From contig NZ_CP015401.2 in the NCBI RefSeq assembly GCF_001688725.2, forward strand, positions 1,302,001-1,366,000: DNA of 64,000 bases, given 5' to 3'. The stretch is from Bacteroides caecimuris. Its GTDB lineage: Bacteria > Bacteroidota > Bacteroidia > Bacteroidales > Bacteroidaceae. Position numbers and translations under genes: made by a program. Positions 45,266-54,252 of the stretch are shown one piece after another (the stretch's first letter is position 1; each line of letters opens with the position of its first letter). Under the pieces are notes generated by a model. That model had not been told where the DNA came from, made no database searches, and saw nothing but the letters and a program-made list of their open reading frames with translations.

Positions 45266-46513
45266 TTAAATTTTGATGAACTCATTCACTTTAGTGATCT
45301 CCTTTACCATTAGCAGCTTCCCTTCAGGCATACAGAGATAATGATATCCAAAAGGAATTATGTATGTAGCAGATATTTTACCTGACGTATGGTTCTCGTC
45401 TTTTATTAATTTCAACTTTTCAAGAGCCAGCAACAATATACTTTCTGTGCAGACGGGATTGCCTTTGCAATCATATAAAATATTATCATGGTCTTTGGTG
45501 CAAGCAAAGCTAATGCCTTCTTTGCTTATTTGCGCATCAAGATAAGCCTGGCCTTCATCATTCAGCTTGAACATTGTGAATTCACAATAACTTGTGACTT
45601 TTATCAAATCTGTCGGACTATAAAAATCGCATTTATGGCTTGCAAAATCATTAATTGCTAACAAAACAAGACCGTCTTCTCCATAGCTACTATCCGACAT
45701 TCTTATCATTTGGCAAAACTTATCGAATAGTTTAACTATACAATATAACTTTTCATGCAAATTTGCTAACAATAGAATGTGACGATCTGTATTCGAGTTG
45801 TCAATAATCGACTCCAAAATATTCAAATTGGCATTAGTCATTCCATCGCCTTCGAAAAACGCTTCATCGAGTCTGTCAGGGTTGCCGTCACGCAAGATGC
45901 TTGCATATATTTTTGCAATAGGGTCATCCGTATATCCTTTAATCTTATCTGCGGCAAATTCGTATGCAATCTTCAAAAGGCCTATTTTATAGCTTTTTAT
46001 ATCGATAGCGAATTGCATCCTCACTTCAGGACGATCAATTTTTACAACTTGATAATCGGCGACAATTTGTACCTTCGTTTCATCAATATTATGTCTTTTC
46101 AGTATTTTAGTTCTGATTTTTGGTACAGTCTTTTCATCTTTGGCATCAACTTGTATCTTAAAAGATTTACCATCGTCTGAAACTTCCGGAGAAGTTGGTA
46201 TAAACCTGACTGATATTTTACCGTCATCATCCTGCTCTACCCTTACTTTTTCTCCAGTCGACAGGCTTCCTTCGCCTATAAGAGGGTTAGGAATATGACC
46301 TTTATAGCCCTTAAGGCTTTTTTCATGACGAGCAGCCTTGATAAGCCAATGGTTTAGAAGCAACTTGTCAACATGGTCACCGAGTTTTGAATTACAATTC
46401 TTGCAAACATTATAAATATGATAATATCCACCAATGGCTTCTGGTATTACATGTTCATCTGATAATTCTTGGTTATCTCGATGGCAAATTATACAATATC
46501 CTTTCTTGCACAT
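45266..46513 (-). CDS. HNH endonuclease-domain protein
   Basis: 415 residues. An N-terminal HNH_5-like module: CIICHRDNQELSDEHVIPEA then VCKNCNSKLGDHVDKLLLNH, giving CxxC, DEHVIPE and CxxC. The remaining ~350 residues (beta-rich KVRVEQDDDGKISVRFIPTS; helical LLKIAYEFAADKIKGYTDD) match no family I know. No membrane segments. Such large HNH proteins often act in defence. The gene follows a PD-(D/E)xK-like ORF on the same strand, 70 bp apart. Confidence 0.7.
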   Translation of the reverse strand: MCKKGYCIICHRDNQELSDEHVIPEAIGGYYHIYNVCKNCNSKLGDHVDKLLLNHWLIKAARHEKSLKGYKGHIPNPLIGEGSLSTGEKVRVEQDDDGKISVRFIPTSPEVSDDGKSFKIQVDAKDEKTVPKIRTKILKRHNIDETKVQIVADYQVVKIDRPEVRMQFAIDIKSYKIGLLKIAYEFAADKIKGYTDDPIAKIYASILRDGNPDRLDEAFFEGDGMTNANLNILESIIDNSNTDRHILLLANLHEKLYCIVKLFDKFCQMIRMSDSSYGEDGLVLLAINDFASHKCDFYSPTDLIKVTSYCEFTMFKLNDEGQAYLDAQISKEGISFACTKDHDNILYDCKGNPVCTESILLLALEKLKLIKDENHTSGKISATYIIPFGYHYLCMPEGKLLMVKEITKVNEFIKI

Positions 46514-46583
46514 ATCCTTTTCAATTTAATAGTTTCAAGGTACAACTATAAAAAACATGATTCGGGCAAAATCACGAATCGCA

Positions 46584-46979
46584 TCATCGGCGGGTTGCTG
46601 ATGCGTCATAACCGGGGAGGGCTGTATTGTCCAATTCTTTGGCGTATTTGTCCACGCTTGTCAGCAAGGAGAGCCAAATGCATTTATACACCAGAGCCTG
46701 TCTGCCTTCGATGATTACATTGAACGCCTCAAATTCGAGGAATGAATCCGGTTCTACGTAATTGGCATGATCTGTTCCTGTTCTATCCCAATGTGGCCAG
46801 AAGTCGTAGGAGATTAATTTCCCTGATTGAAAAGGCAAGTTTGGGGCATCGAAACAAGAGGTTCTGAAAATAGGCCAAAAGACATTGTCGGGCAATAACA
46901 TCAGATTCTCGAAGGCAGCAGATGTTTTTTTATCCTCGTTTGTCTCTTTTTTGTAATATTTGCTGTGTAACATAAGCAT
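46584..46979 (-). CDS. Hypothetical, degenerate PD-(D/E)xK-like
   Basis: 131 residues. The middle (SYDFWPHWDRTGTDHANYVE, then EPDSFLEFEAFNVIIEGRQA) resembles the Asp...Glu-x-Lys core of a nuclease family in Bacteroides, but the Lys is replaced (EGR) and the sequence after it (KCIWLSLLTSVDKYAKELDN) does not follow the family. Probably the truncated, inactive N-terminal half of a larger nuclease. Function not assigned. Confidence 0.45.
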   Translation of the reverse strand: MLMLHSKYYKKETNEDKKTSAAFENLMLLPDNVFWPIFRTSCFDAPNLPFQSGKLISYDFWPHWDRTGTDHANYVEPDSFLEFEAFNVIIEGRQALVYKCIWLSLLTSVDKYAKELDNTALPGYDASATRR

Positions 46980-47140
46980 TTAATGTGAGTCGTGGCAAAA
47001 GTAGGAATTTTAAGAGGAACGGCAAAAGAAAGATTTTTCTATTGTCCATGACTGCCTGTCGCATAGGGCTGGATTTTATGCGGGAAAATTGCAAATAAGG
47101 ACAGGAAATGCTTGATGTGCTTTTGTTCGGTTGGGAGAAT

Positions 47141-47182
47141 GCAGATTCAAATCGTGCATTTCATTGCCTGGTTTGAATCTGC
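47141..47182. terminator. Inverted repeat after the DUF6261 gene
   Basis: GCAGATTCAAA (47141-47151) and TTTGAATCTGC (47172-47182), a perfect 11-bp stem with a 20-nt loop, 15 bp downstream of the stop. Probable terminator, without a clear T-run. Confidence 0.5.
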
Positions 47183-47196
47183 AAAATGGAGTTTTA

Positions 47197-47988
47197 TCAA
47201 AGTGCCGGGTCGGGTGCTTCTCCGTTATCGGAACCGCCTGTGTTTCCTCCGGTATTTCCGCTGTCATTTCCGCCCGTGGTGCAGGCGGCTGTGGCTTTCT
47301 GACCGAGCACTTCACGTTTGTAATGAACGATTTCCGCATTCACGTAGTCGATGAACGGCACGTAATCGGTTTCTCCCTCCACGAGCGCGAGGGCGTTCAC
47401 CATTTTTACCAGCATACGGTAAGCATCGTCCGATGCCTTGCGTGAGGTTTTCAACGCGCCCACCGTGATGCCCGCTTTCTCGTCGGTGCGGCTTGCGGTG
47501 AGCGTGCGGACACGTTCGTTCGCCGCTTTCAGGTTGGTGACGAACGGGGTGAGCGAGAGGGTTTCCACTTCCGGCTTGTATTTTCCTTCCAGATCGGTGA
47601 TGAGGTTCAGCAGGAGTCCCGTCTCGCGGTCGAGCTGCATTTTGGGGTCGATGGCGTAGTCCTTGATGTGCTGGTTGAGCACTTTGGCGGCTTGCGCAAT
47701 GGCTTCGACGGGGAGGTTGAGGAAGCCTGCAACCGCTTTCTTGTAACCGCTGTAAAGGGCGTCGCGCTCGGCGTCCGCCTTGGCGATGTCGTCGGTCAGC
47801 AGGCTTTTCTGCGAGATTTTCAGGTCTTTGTCCTCCTGTGCCACGGCGGCTTTCAGTGCGGCTACTTGTGCGGCGGCTTTGGTTTTCACTTTCGAGTCGG
47901 CTTCGGCACGCGTCAGGATGTTGCTCACGTAGAGGAAGTGTGCGCCGTTGTTCATGCGCTCCAGACTGATGGTTGAGATTTCTTTCAT
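47197..47988 (-). CDS. DUF6261-family protein
   Basis: 263 residues from MKEISTISLERMNNGAHFLY. A long all-helical protein (AAAQVAALKAAVAQEDKDLK; LLLNLITDLEGKYKPEVETL; DEKAGITVGALKTSRKASDD) with a low-complexity Gly/Asn tail (GGNDSGNTGGNTGGSDNGE). No signal peptide. The family is found in Bacteroidales and has no known function. GC content is visibly higher than in the neighbours, suggesting separate origin. Confidence 0.75.
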   Translation of the reverse strand: MKEISTISLERMNNGAHFLYVSNILTRAEADSKVKTKAAAQVAALKAAVAQEDKDLKISQKSLLTDDIAKADAERDALYSGYKKAVAGFLNLPVEAIAQAAKVLNQHIKDYAIDPKMQLDRETGLLLNLITDLEGKYKPEVETLSLTPFVTNLKAANERVRTLTASRTDEKAGITVGALKTSRKASDDAYRMLVKMVNALALVEGETDYVPFIDYVNAEIVHYKREVLGQKATAACTTGGNDSGNTGGNTGGSDNGEAPDPAL

Positions 47989-48363
47989 GTTTCTCTCGAT
48001 TTTTGATGATGAATATTGGCGGAAACGGCGTGCAGGGCACTGCCACGGATAAGGGAGGGACCGGATACGGCGTTTCCACGTTGTTTTCTCTCTGAAACAA
48101 GCTGGAGACGCTGCTTTTAGCATATTTCCGTATGGAAAGAAACAGGAAACAATGTTTCTGGCGTATTTCGGAAGCGAATATAGGTATAATCTTTTGATTC
48201 TTGACGTTTCCGGAGGGGAATTATGCAGGAGTGGGCGTTTTTTCTTTGGCGGAGGGGGGAATGGGGCTGGAAACGGGGTTTGCTGTCTGTTTTTTCTGTG
48301 GGCGAAGGGAAAAATGTATTATTATACACGTGGTTGTATCGGAAATTCGCTATTTTTGCAGGC
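47989..48363. other. Intergenic region upstream of DUF6261 and RNA candidate
   Basis: No gene seen. Contains TATTTTTG (48351-48358), an exact -7 element directing transcription toward the structured RNA candidate. Confidence 0.4.
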
Positions 48364-48535
48364 GGATTGAGGAAATCAGTCCGAAGATATATTGCTCAAT
48401 AGCTTCACAATCACCACTGCAAGTAAAAGAGGAACAACTAATATTGGGACTGCACCTATACAGGCGCAGGCATCCCATGTTTAGTTGTGGTTTGTGGTGA
48501 ACCGTGAAGCGTATGGTGATTGTCTGCGCTTTTTT
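48364..48535 (+). ncRNA. Rod-like structured RNA candidate
   Basis: A chain of nested helices: GCTTCAC (48402-48408) with GTGAAGC (48504-48510); CACCAC (48412-48417) with GTGGTG (48494-48499); ACAACTAA (48434-48441) with TTAGTTGT (48481-48488); GGGA (48446-48449) with TCCC (48473-48476); CTGC/GCAG and CCT/AGG to a 4-nt loop. A TAnnTTTG element lies just upstream and a T-run (48530-48535) just downstream. No protein frame fits. The rod with internal bulges resembles 6S RNA in shape, but identity is not established. Confidence 0.5.
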
Positions 48536-48685
48536 GTAACTAATAATGATGAAATATGAAAATGTAACTGTATGTATCTTTCAAATCAATAACTCCGGAC
48601 TATTTCATTTCAGATAAATATAAAGTCAAAGTCAAGGTTATCAACAGTAAGGGAAAATCAATTTATAGGGAAATAGGTTTATTAC

Positions 48686-48698
48686 CCTCCCTCTCCGC
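48686..48698 (+). repeat. att core, right
   Basis: CCTCCCTCTCCGC, 12 of 13 identical to the middle core; both are preceded at the same distance by ATAGGTT. This marks the right end of the island. Confidence 0.55.
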
Positions 48699-48733
48699 TT
48701 TTAAGCATTGAATATCAATGTGCTATAGAATAA

Positions 48734-48780
48734 GCATCCTAATTAAGGTTTCAGAAAATGACCTTATGGGATGCTTTTTT
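48734..48780 (+). terminator. Terminator before rlmF
   Basis: GCATCC...AAGG pairs with CCTTATGGGATGC and is followed by TTTTTTATTTT. Confidence 0.75.
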
Positions 48781-48836
48781 ATTTTATGATATTTTTTTGT
48801 GATTTGATTCCCAATTTAGTGTATTAACAGAGAAAA

Positions 48837-48867
48837 TTTGCAGACAAGAAAATTCTCTGTATCTTTG
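48837..48867 (+). promoter_or_regulatory. Promoter of rlmF, near-leaderless
   Basis: TTTG (48837-48840), exactly 19 bp, TATCTTTG (48860-48867). The rlmF ATG is at 48873, so transcription should begin at or within a few bases of the start codon. Confidence 0.75.
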
Positions 48868-48872
48868 CCGAC

Positions 48873-49808
48873 ATGGCAAAAAAAGGCGAGTTACATATAA
48901 GAAATAAGCACAATGGGCAATACGATTTTCCGTTGTTGATAGAAAATTATCCTCCACTTAAGAGATTCGTATCACTTAATCCTCTGGGTGTACAAACTAT
49001 AAATTTTTTTAATCCGCAAGCAGTAAAAGCTTTAAATAAAGCATTATTAATCAGTTATTATGGCATTCGTTATTGGGATATACCGAAACAATACTTGTGT
49101 CCACCCATTCCCGGAAGAGCAGATTATATTCATTATATTGCCGATCTTATTCAGCCGGATAGGGTAGCGAACGATTTGCAGACAGAGGAGGAAGATGCGA
49201 ACGAACAGAAAACGAAATGCAGATGTCTGGATGTTGGGGTAGGTGCAAATTGTATTTATCCGATTATAGGACACACAGAATATGGATGGACATTTGTTGG
49301 TAGTGATATTGATCCGGTCTCGATTGAGAATGCACGGAAGATAGTGACTTGCAACCCGGTATTGGCACATAAGATTGACTTGCGGCTTCAAAAAGACAGT
49401 CAGAAGATTTTTGATGGAATTATCATGCCTGACGAGTATTTTGATGTTACGATCTGTAACCCTCCGTTTCATAGCTCGAAGGAAGAAGCGGAAGACGGAA
49501 CCTTGCGCAAATTGAGTAGTCTGAAGGGGACGAAGGTGAAAAAAGTACAATTAAATTTTGGCGGGAGTGCGAATGAACTTTGGTGTGAGGGTGGAGAAAT
49601 CCGTTTTATACTGAATATGATCTCTGAGAGCCAGAAATATCAGAAGAATTGTGGATGGTTCACCAGCTTGGTTTCAAAAGAAAAGAATCTCGAAAAGCTA
49701 TGTGCTAAATTGAAGTCTGTGAATGTATCGGAGTATAAGATTATCAGAATGCAGCAGGGAACTAAAAGCAGCAGAATACTAGCCTGGAGATTTTCTAATA
49801 ACTCATAA
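48873..49808 (+). CDS. rlmF: 23S rRNA (adenine-1618-N6)-methyltransferase
   Basis: 311 residues. Family N-terminus [23 protein letters not shown]-binding motif [32 protein letters not shown], and the catalytic motif [19 protein letters not shown] (NPPF). The C-terminal [17 protein letters not shown] completes the fold. It methylates A1618 of 23S rRNA. Full length; its promoter abuts the start codon. Confidence 0.95.
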   Translation: MAKKGELHIRNKHNGQYDFPLLIENYPPLKRFVSLNPLGVQTINFFNPQAVKALNKALLISYYGIRYWDIPKQYLCPPIPGRADYIHYIADLIQPDRVANDLQTEEEDANEQKTKCRCLDVGVGANCIYPIIGHTEYGWTFVGSDIDPVSIENARKIVTCNPVLAHKIDLRLQKDSQKIFDGIIMPDEYFDVTICNPPFHSSKEEAEDGTLRKLSSLKGTKVKKVQLNFGGSANELWCEGGEIRFILNMISESQKYQKNCGWFTSLVSKEKNLEKLCAKLKSVNVSEYKIIRMQQGTKSSRILAWRFSNNS

Positions 49809-50049
49809 CAATGAGTACTTATCGAACTGTTGTTTTTAAACCTATTAATATAATATTATGAAAACAAATATCAGAAACTAAGAATGGGATAAGAAGATAG
49901 CCAATGTTTCTTATTTTAATTTTGCGAAATTAAGATGCACCTTGCACTTTTTGTGGAAAATACATTATGAACTTTTTAATGAATGGATTTCGCTAAACAA
50001 TTTTCGCATTTTCCGGTTTATCTATTTATAATTAACTATTAATAGAACA

Positions 50050-50196
50050 ATGATACAGGTTAGGAGAAAGCGGGTTTACGAAGATTTTTTAGAAACAGAT
50101 GACTATCGGGTACTGGCAGATAAATTATGGTCACGTCCCGTGTATAATCATGCCCGTATCCTTCGCGATTATCTGGAAATGCGTTTGAAAGAGTGA
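50050..50196 (+). CDS. DUF488-like short ORF
   Basis: 48 codons, MIQVRRKRVYEDFLETDDYR then VLADKLWSRPVYNHARILRD. The first ~30 residues follow the DUF488 start (RVY...DGYRVLVDRLWPRG), and the remainder diverges to a stop. Either a truncated relic of a DUF488 gene or a small protein. It lies 50 bp from IS110 copy 2. The 240 bp between rlmF and this ORF hold no other gene. Confidence 0.45.
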   Translation: MIQVRRKRVYEDFLETDDYRVLADKLWSRPVYNHARILRDYLEMRLKE

Positions 50197-50246
50197 AATT
50201 AAAGTAATTTTTATCTGTTTACGCTTTCTGTCGTTCACTCAATTTC

Positions 50247-50523
50247 CTACCTTTCCTCTAAAAAGAAAAATCCCCCGCTCTTATATTCGTATGTAACTTA
50301 CTTGTATCTAATTAATTATACTTATAGTTCGTAAATTTTCCCACAAAACGCCTAAGACGACAAGTATTTTGTCGTCTGAACTAGTAAAGTTTGTTACTTT
50401 CCTCTTCAGCCTAAAAGGACTACGCCGGTGTCCAATCCCTCTATGGATACAATAATTTTGTAAACGCGCTCATGTGGCAGCACAAAGGTAATTATGTTGT
50501 CGATAGAGGTATATCGGAAAGGT
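50247..50523 (-). ncRNA. Candidate bridge-type RNA region of IS110 copy 2
   Basis: Equivalent of 1831-2107. The hairpin here is perfect (AGACGACAA with TTGTCGTCT). Five bases differ from copy 1 in this region. Confidence 0.4.
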
Positions 50524-51726
50524 CTATCCGACCAATAACGATTCTAATGCTTGAATATCATTTTGCCATTCCGCCTGCTTTTCAAGCCGCTTGAGGTAAA
50601 CATCTATAAAATCCTCGTCTTTTGTCAGCATGTGCCATACTGCGACCAATAACTTTCGGGCGATGGCTACTTGTATCTTCATCTTGTTCTTATGGCGTTG
50701 GGTGCATTGCACGTAGCTGAAGTTTGAGAAAAAGCAGTTTCGGGTTCTTGATGCGACCCAGGATATTTCAATCAATATCTGACGCAGGAATCGGTTCCCA
50801 TGCGTCGTCCTGTTGCTTTTGACTTTATTGTTGCTTATATCATTGCGTGGTTTCAATCCACACCATCCCGCAAGGTTTGTTGCTTTTTCAAACGGTTTCA
50901 TGTCAGCCCCGGTCTCCGCAATTATAGCCGAAGCGGCGCGTTCTTTAACACCGGGGATACTCTGTAGACGTTTGAATTGTTTCGGGAAGTGTTCCTGGCA
51001 CATGGCAATGAGGGCATTCCTGCATTCTTCGATTTGTCGCTCGATTACCCCTATAAGCTCTGCGTATTGCTTTAACAAACAGATGTCTGCCTGGTGAAAG
51101 TCACCCGTTACGGCATCCTTTATGATGTTGCGTCCGTATTTCCGTAGAGTTTTTCCATGAATGAGTTTCACCAGCTCCTCAGGGTCTGTTATCCCGGTTA
51201 TTATTGCACGGACGCACTTCTGATAGCTTTTTCCATTGACTCGGGAGACATAGTTACTTAACCGGAAGCCACATCGCTGTAAAGCAGCGTCCTGTTTATT
51301 GCTGTTATACGTCAGGTCTTCATTCAGGTCGAAGATGCGACGGTTATACTTGCGCATGTCCTGCACTGTCTTATCCGGCACAAAACTTCCACGAATCAGA
51401 TTCTTCAACAAGCATTCCGCTATCCATTGGGCATCCTTCACATCACTCTTGCGACCGGGAAGCTGCTTTATAAAATAAGGATTTACCAATTTGAGAGACA
51501 TGCTCTCGCACAAGGCATTCCACACAGGAACCCAATAGGTTGAAGTGCTTTCCATGGCTGCCTCTGTCACCCCATGAGAAACCATCTCGGAACACATAAG
51601 TTCTAAATCAGGAGTCAATGTACCATAAACTTTTACAAAAATAACGGCCTCTGTATTATCCATCACACAGAGATAAATTGTATCTTTGTGGACATCAAGG
51701 CCGGCCACGATTCTGTCTTTGTCCAT
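50524..51726 (-). CDS. IS110-family transposase (DEDD)
   Basis: 400 residues, all DEDD motif residues present. Differences from copy 1: Val at 31, Met at 44, and three conservative changes in the C-terminal half (ALIAMCQ, NLAGWCG, NDIQALE). Confidence 0.95.
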   Translation of the reverse strand: MDKDRIVAGLDVHKDTIYLCVMDNTEAVIFVKVYGTLTPDLELMCSEMVSHGVTEAAMESTSTYWVPVWNALCESMSLKLVNPYFIKQLPGRKSDVKDAQWIAECLLKNLIRGSFVPDKTVQDMRKYNRRIFDLNEDLTYNSNKQDAALQRCGFRLSNYVSRVNGKSYQKCVRAIITGITDPEELVKLIHGKTLRKYGRNIIKDAVTGDFHQADICLLKQYAELIGVIERQIEECRNALIAMCQEHFPKQFKRLQSIPGVKERAASAIIAETGADMKPFEKATNLAGWCGLKPRNDISNNKVKSNRTTHGNRFLRQILIEISWVASRTRNCFFSNFSYVQCTQRHKNKMKIQVAIARKLLVAVWHMLTKDEDFIDVYLKRLEKQAEWQNDIQALESLLVG

Positions 51727-51855
51727 ATTTGAGATTTTTTAGTTACACTCCTTAAATATAGGACATTCGTAACAATTAAACGAAGTATGAAGCAGAGTTT
51801 CAGGGTTGGCCTCGGTTTTTATTGTGCCGGTGTAGAAAAAATCGATTTTTCTATA

Positions 51856-51863
51856 TAATTTTG
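51856..51863 (+). promoter_or_regulatory. Outward -7 element facing the men operon
   Basis: TAATTTTG inside the IS110 end, 25 bp before the first gene of the operon. The -33 region (TAGA/GTAG) does not match. The native promoter was displaced by the insertion, so this may now drive menaquinone genes. Confidence 0.4.
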
Positions 51864-51888
51864 TAATCTAAATCAAAATCGTGTAATC

Positions 51889-53121
51889 ATGAAGTATAAA
51901 TTATTGGTTCTTGATGTAGACGGAACACTCCTTAATGATGCGAAAGAAATTAGTAAGCGTACATTAGCTGCCTTATTGAAGGTTCAGCAAATGGGAGTAC
52001 GTATTGTGCTGGCATCCGGCAGACCTACTTATGGTCTGATGCCGCTTGCCAAGATGCTCGAACTTGGAAACTATGGAGGTTTTATCCTTTCCTATAATGG
52101 CTGTCAGATTATCAATGCACAAAACGGAGAAATTCTGTTTGAACGTCGGATTAATCCCGAAATGTTGCCGTATCTGGAAAAGAAAGCCCGTAAAAACGGT
52201 TTTGCCTTATTCACTTATCATGATGATACGATCATAACGGATTCTCCTGAAAATGAACATATCCAAAATGAAGCCCGGTTGAATAACCTGCAAATAATCA
52301 AAGAAGAAGAATTTTCTACTGCCGTTGATTTTGCTCCTTGTAAGTGTATGCTGGTGAGCGATGACGAAGAAGCATTGCTTGGTTTGGAAGATCACTGGAA
52401 GAGACGGCTGAACGGAGCGTTGGGCGTATTCCGTTCGGAGCCATATTTCCTGGAAGTAGTTCCTTGCGGCATTGACAAAGCCAATTCTTTGGGTGCTTTG
52501 CTGGAGGCGCTGGATGTGAAGCGTGAAGAAGTGATTGCTGTAGGCGATGGTGTGTGTGACGTAACAATGATTCAATTGGCGGGATTGGGCGTAGCTATGG
52601 GGCATTCACAAGACTCGGTGAAAGCTTGTGCCGACTATGTGACTGCTTCGAATGAAGAAGACGGAGTGGCTGTTGCGGTGGAGAAAGCTATTATAGCCGA
52701 AGTGCGTGCAGCCGAAATTCCCCTTGACCAACTGAATGCGCAGGCACGCCACGCATTAATGGGAAACTTGGGAATTCAATATACATACGCCGACGAAGAC
52801 CGTGTGGAAGCAACGATGCCGGTAGACCATCGTACCCGTCAACCTTTTGGCATATTGCATGGTGGAGCTACTCTTGCGTTGGCGGAAACAGTTGCCGGGC
52901 TCGGTTCGATGATTCTTTGCCAGCCGGACGAGATTGTAGTAGGAATGCAAGTCAGCGGAAACCACATATCTTCTGCACATGAAGGAGATACTGTGCGTGC
53001 AGTAGGAACCGTTGTACATAAAGGACGTTCCTCCCATGTATGGAATGTAGACGTGTTTACTTCAACAAACAAACTGGTGTCTTCCATACGGGTAGTCAAC
53101 AGTGTGATGAAAAAGAGATGA
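51889..53121 (+). CDS. HAD hydrolase-hotdog thioesterase fusion (DHNA-CoA hydrolase candidate)
   Basis: 410 residues. Residues 1-270 are a Cof-type HAD phosphatase: LVLDVDGTLLND with the Asp nucleophile near 8-10, LASGRPTYG, Lys region KANSLGALLEAL and VGDGVCDVTMIQLAG. Residues about 285-410 are a PaaI-type hotdog domain (HALMGNLGIQYTYADEDRVE, FGILHGGATLALAETVAGLG). In the men operon the hotdog half is the expected 1,4-dihydroxy-2-naphthoyl-CoA thioesterase; the HAD half's substrate is unknown. It overlaps menF by ATGA. Confidence 0.85.
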   Translation: MKYKLLVLDVDGTLLNDAKEISKRTLAALLKVQQMGVRIVLASGRPTYGLMPLAKMLELGNYGGFILSYNGCQIINAQNGEILFERRINPEMLPYLEKKARKNGFALFTYHDDTIITDSPENEHIQNEARLNNLQIIKEEEFSTAVDFAPCKCMLVSDDEEALLGLEDHWKRRLNGALGVFRSEPYFLEVVPCGIDKANSLGALLEALDVKREEVIAVGDGVCDVTMIQLAGLGVAMGHSQDSVKACADYVTASNEEDGVAVAVEKAIIAEVRAAEIPLDQLNAQARHALMGNLGIQYTYADEDRVEATMPVDHRTRQPFGILHGGATLALAETVAGLGSMILCQPDEIVVGMQVSGNHISSAHEGDTVRAVGTVVHKGRSSHVWNVDVFTSTNKLVSSIRVVNSVMKKR

Positions 53122-54233
53122 TCGACGAAGAAATAAGTAACTTGACAACTATTGATGCATTTATTCAGCGGAAGCAGCCGTTTGCTGTTTACCGTATTCC
53201 CGGAGAGAAAGTTCCCCGTCTGTTGACGCAGGCGGAAGGAGCGGTCCGCTTGATATACGATTTGAAAGAACTGAACGGACAGAGAGGATTTGTAATCGCT
53301 CCGTTTCAGGTGAGTGAGTCATGTCCGGTTGTGTTGATCCAACCCGATCAGTGGGGGCAGCCTTTATCGGTGGATGATGATACGGAAGAAGACCGGAAGG
53401 TGGCATTGCGCCTGCAAGGACAAGAATCGTTTCTGACTTCTTCTACGGAAGAATATGCGGCATGCTTTCATACCTTTATAAATGCGTTACGTGACAGGAC
53501 GTTTGATAAACTGGTGCTTTCCCGTCATCTTACAGTGGATAAAGTAGCGGATTTTTCTCCTTTGTCCATCTTTCGGGCAGCTTGTAAACGTTATATTCAT
53601 TCGTATATATATTTATGTTATACTCCGCAGACGGGCATCTGGCTGGGAAGCACTCCCGAAATTATTTTATCAGGTGAGGAAGACGAATGGCATACGGTTG
53701 CGCTAGCCGGAACGCAGCCTTTGCAAGATGGCAGACTGCCGCAAGTATGGGATGAAAAGAACCGGAAAGAGCAAGATTATGTTGCTTCTTATATCCGTCG
53801 GCAGCTTCTTTCACTGGATATCCATGCTACGGAAAACGGACCATATCCTGCTTATGCCGGTGCTTTGTCACATTTAAAAACTGATTTCCGGTTTGCTTTG
53901 AAAGATAATAAAGGTTTGGGAGACCTTCTGAAAGTTTTGCATCCGACACCTGCCGTATGCGGCTTGCCGAAGGAAGAAGCCTATCAGTTTATTTTGCAGA
54001 ATGAAGGCTACGACCGCCGCTATTACTCCGGTTTTATCGGATGGCTCGATCCGGAAGGGCGAACAGACATCTATGTAAACCTGCGCTGTATGCATATCGA
54101 AGATAAGCAACTCACTCTTTATGCCGGCGGTGGATTATTGGCCTCTTCGGAACTGAATGACGAATGGCTGGAAACGGAGAAAAAGTTGCAAACCATCAAA
54201 CGGCTGATTGCAGTGCCTCCTTTAAAATCATAA
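53118..54233 (+). CDS. menF: Isochorismate synthase
   Basis: 371 residues from the ATG in the ATGA overlap ([15 protein letters not shown]). Chorismate-binding fold: [72 protein letters not shown] and [12 protein letters not shown]. It converts chorismate to isochorismate, the entry step to menaquinone. The next gene, menD, uses the product. Confidence 0.93.
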   Translation: MIDEEISNLTTIDAFIQRKQPFAVYRIPGEKVPRLLTQAEGAVRLIYDLKELNGQRGFVIAPFQVSESCPVVLIQPDQWGQPLSVDDDTEEDRKVALRLQGQESFLTSSTEEYAACFHTFINALRDRTFDKLVLSRHLTVDKVADFSPLSIFRAACKRYIHSYIYLCYTPQTGIWLGSTPEIILSGEEDEWHTVALAGTQPLQDGRLPQVWDEKNRKEQDYVASYIRRQLLSLDIHATENGPYPAYAGALSHLKTDFRFALKDNKGLGDLLKVLHPTPAVCGLPKEEAYQFILQNEGYDRRYYSGFIGWLDPEGRTDIYVNLRCMHIEDKQLTLYAGGGLLASSELNDEWLETEKKLQTIKRLIAVPPLKS

Positions 54234-54252
54234 ACTACTAATAATTATCATC

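Larger units (their letters stand above)
23653..48698 (+). mobile_element. Unit B: decayed conjugative element between att cores
   Basis: From the middle att core to the third (48686-48698). An integrase lies 270 bp inside the left end; ArdA, DUF3873 and a coupling-protein gene mark a CTn/ICE origin. Most transfer genes are missing, and three insertion sequences, a group II intron and several gene stubs show repeated insertion and deletion. The right boundary rests on the att-like sequence only; parts between 36.7 and 48.7 kb may come from other elements or the chromosome. Confidence 0.5.
50247..51865 (-). mobile_element. IS110-family element, copy 2 (1619 bp)
   Basis: Same limits and length as copy 1, opposite orientation. 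The transposase 5' end points right, toward the men operon. Flanks share nothing with those of copy 1 apart from the AT-rich tip. Confidence 0.9.

Noticed and set aside
47312..48100. 262-codon Arg/His-rich frame overlapping DUF6261
   Set aside because: A shadow of the GC-rich DUF6261 gene in another frame; composition is not protein-like.
48364..48535. SRP RNA or tmRNA identity for the structured RNA
   Set aside because: The conserved SRP GGAAG/AGCAGC loop and the tmRNA tag frame are absent.
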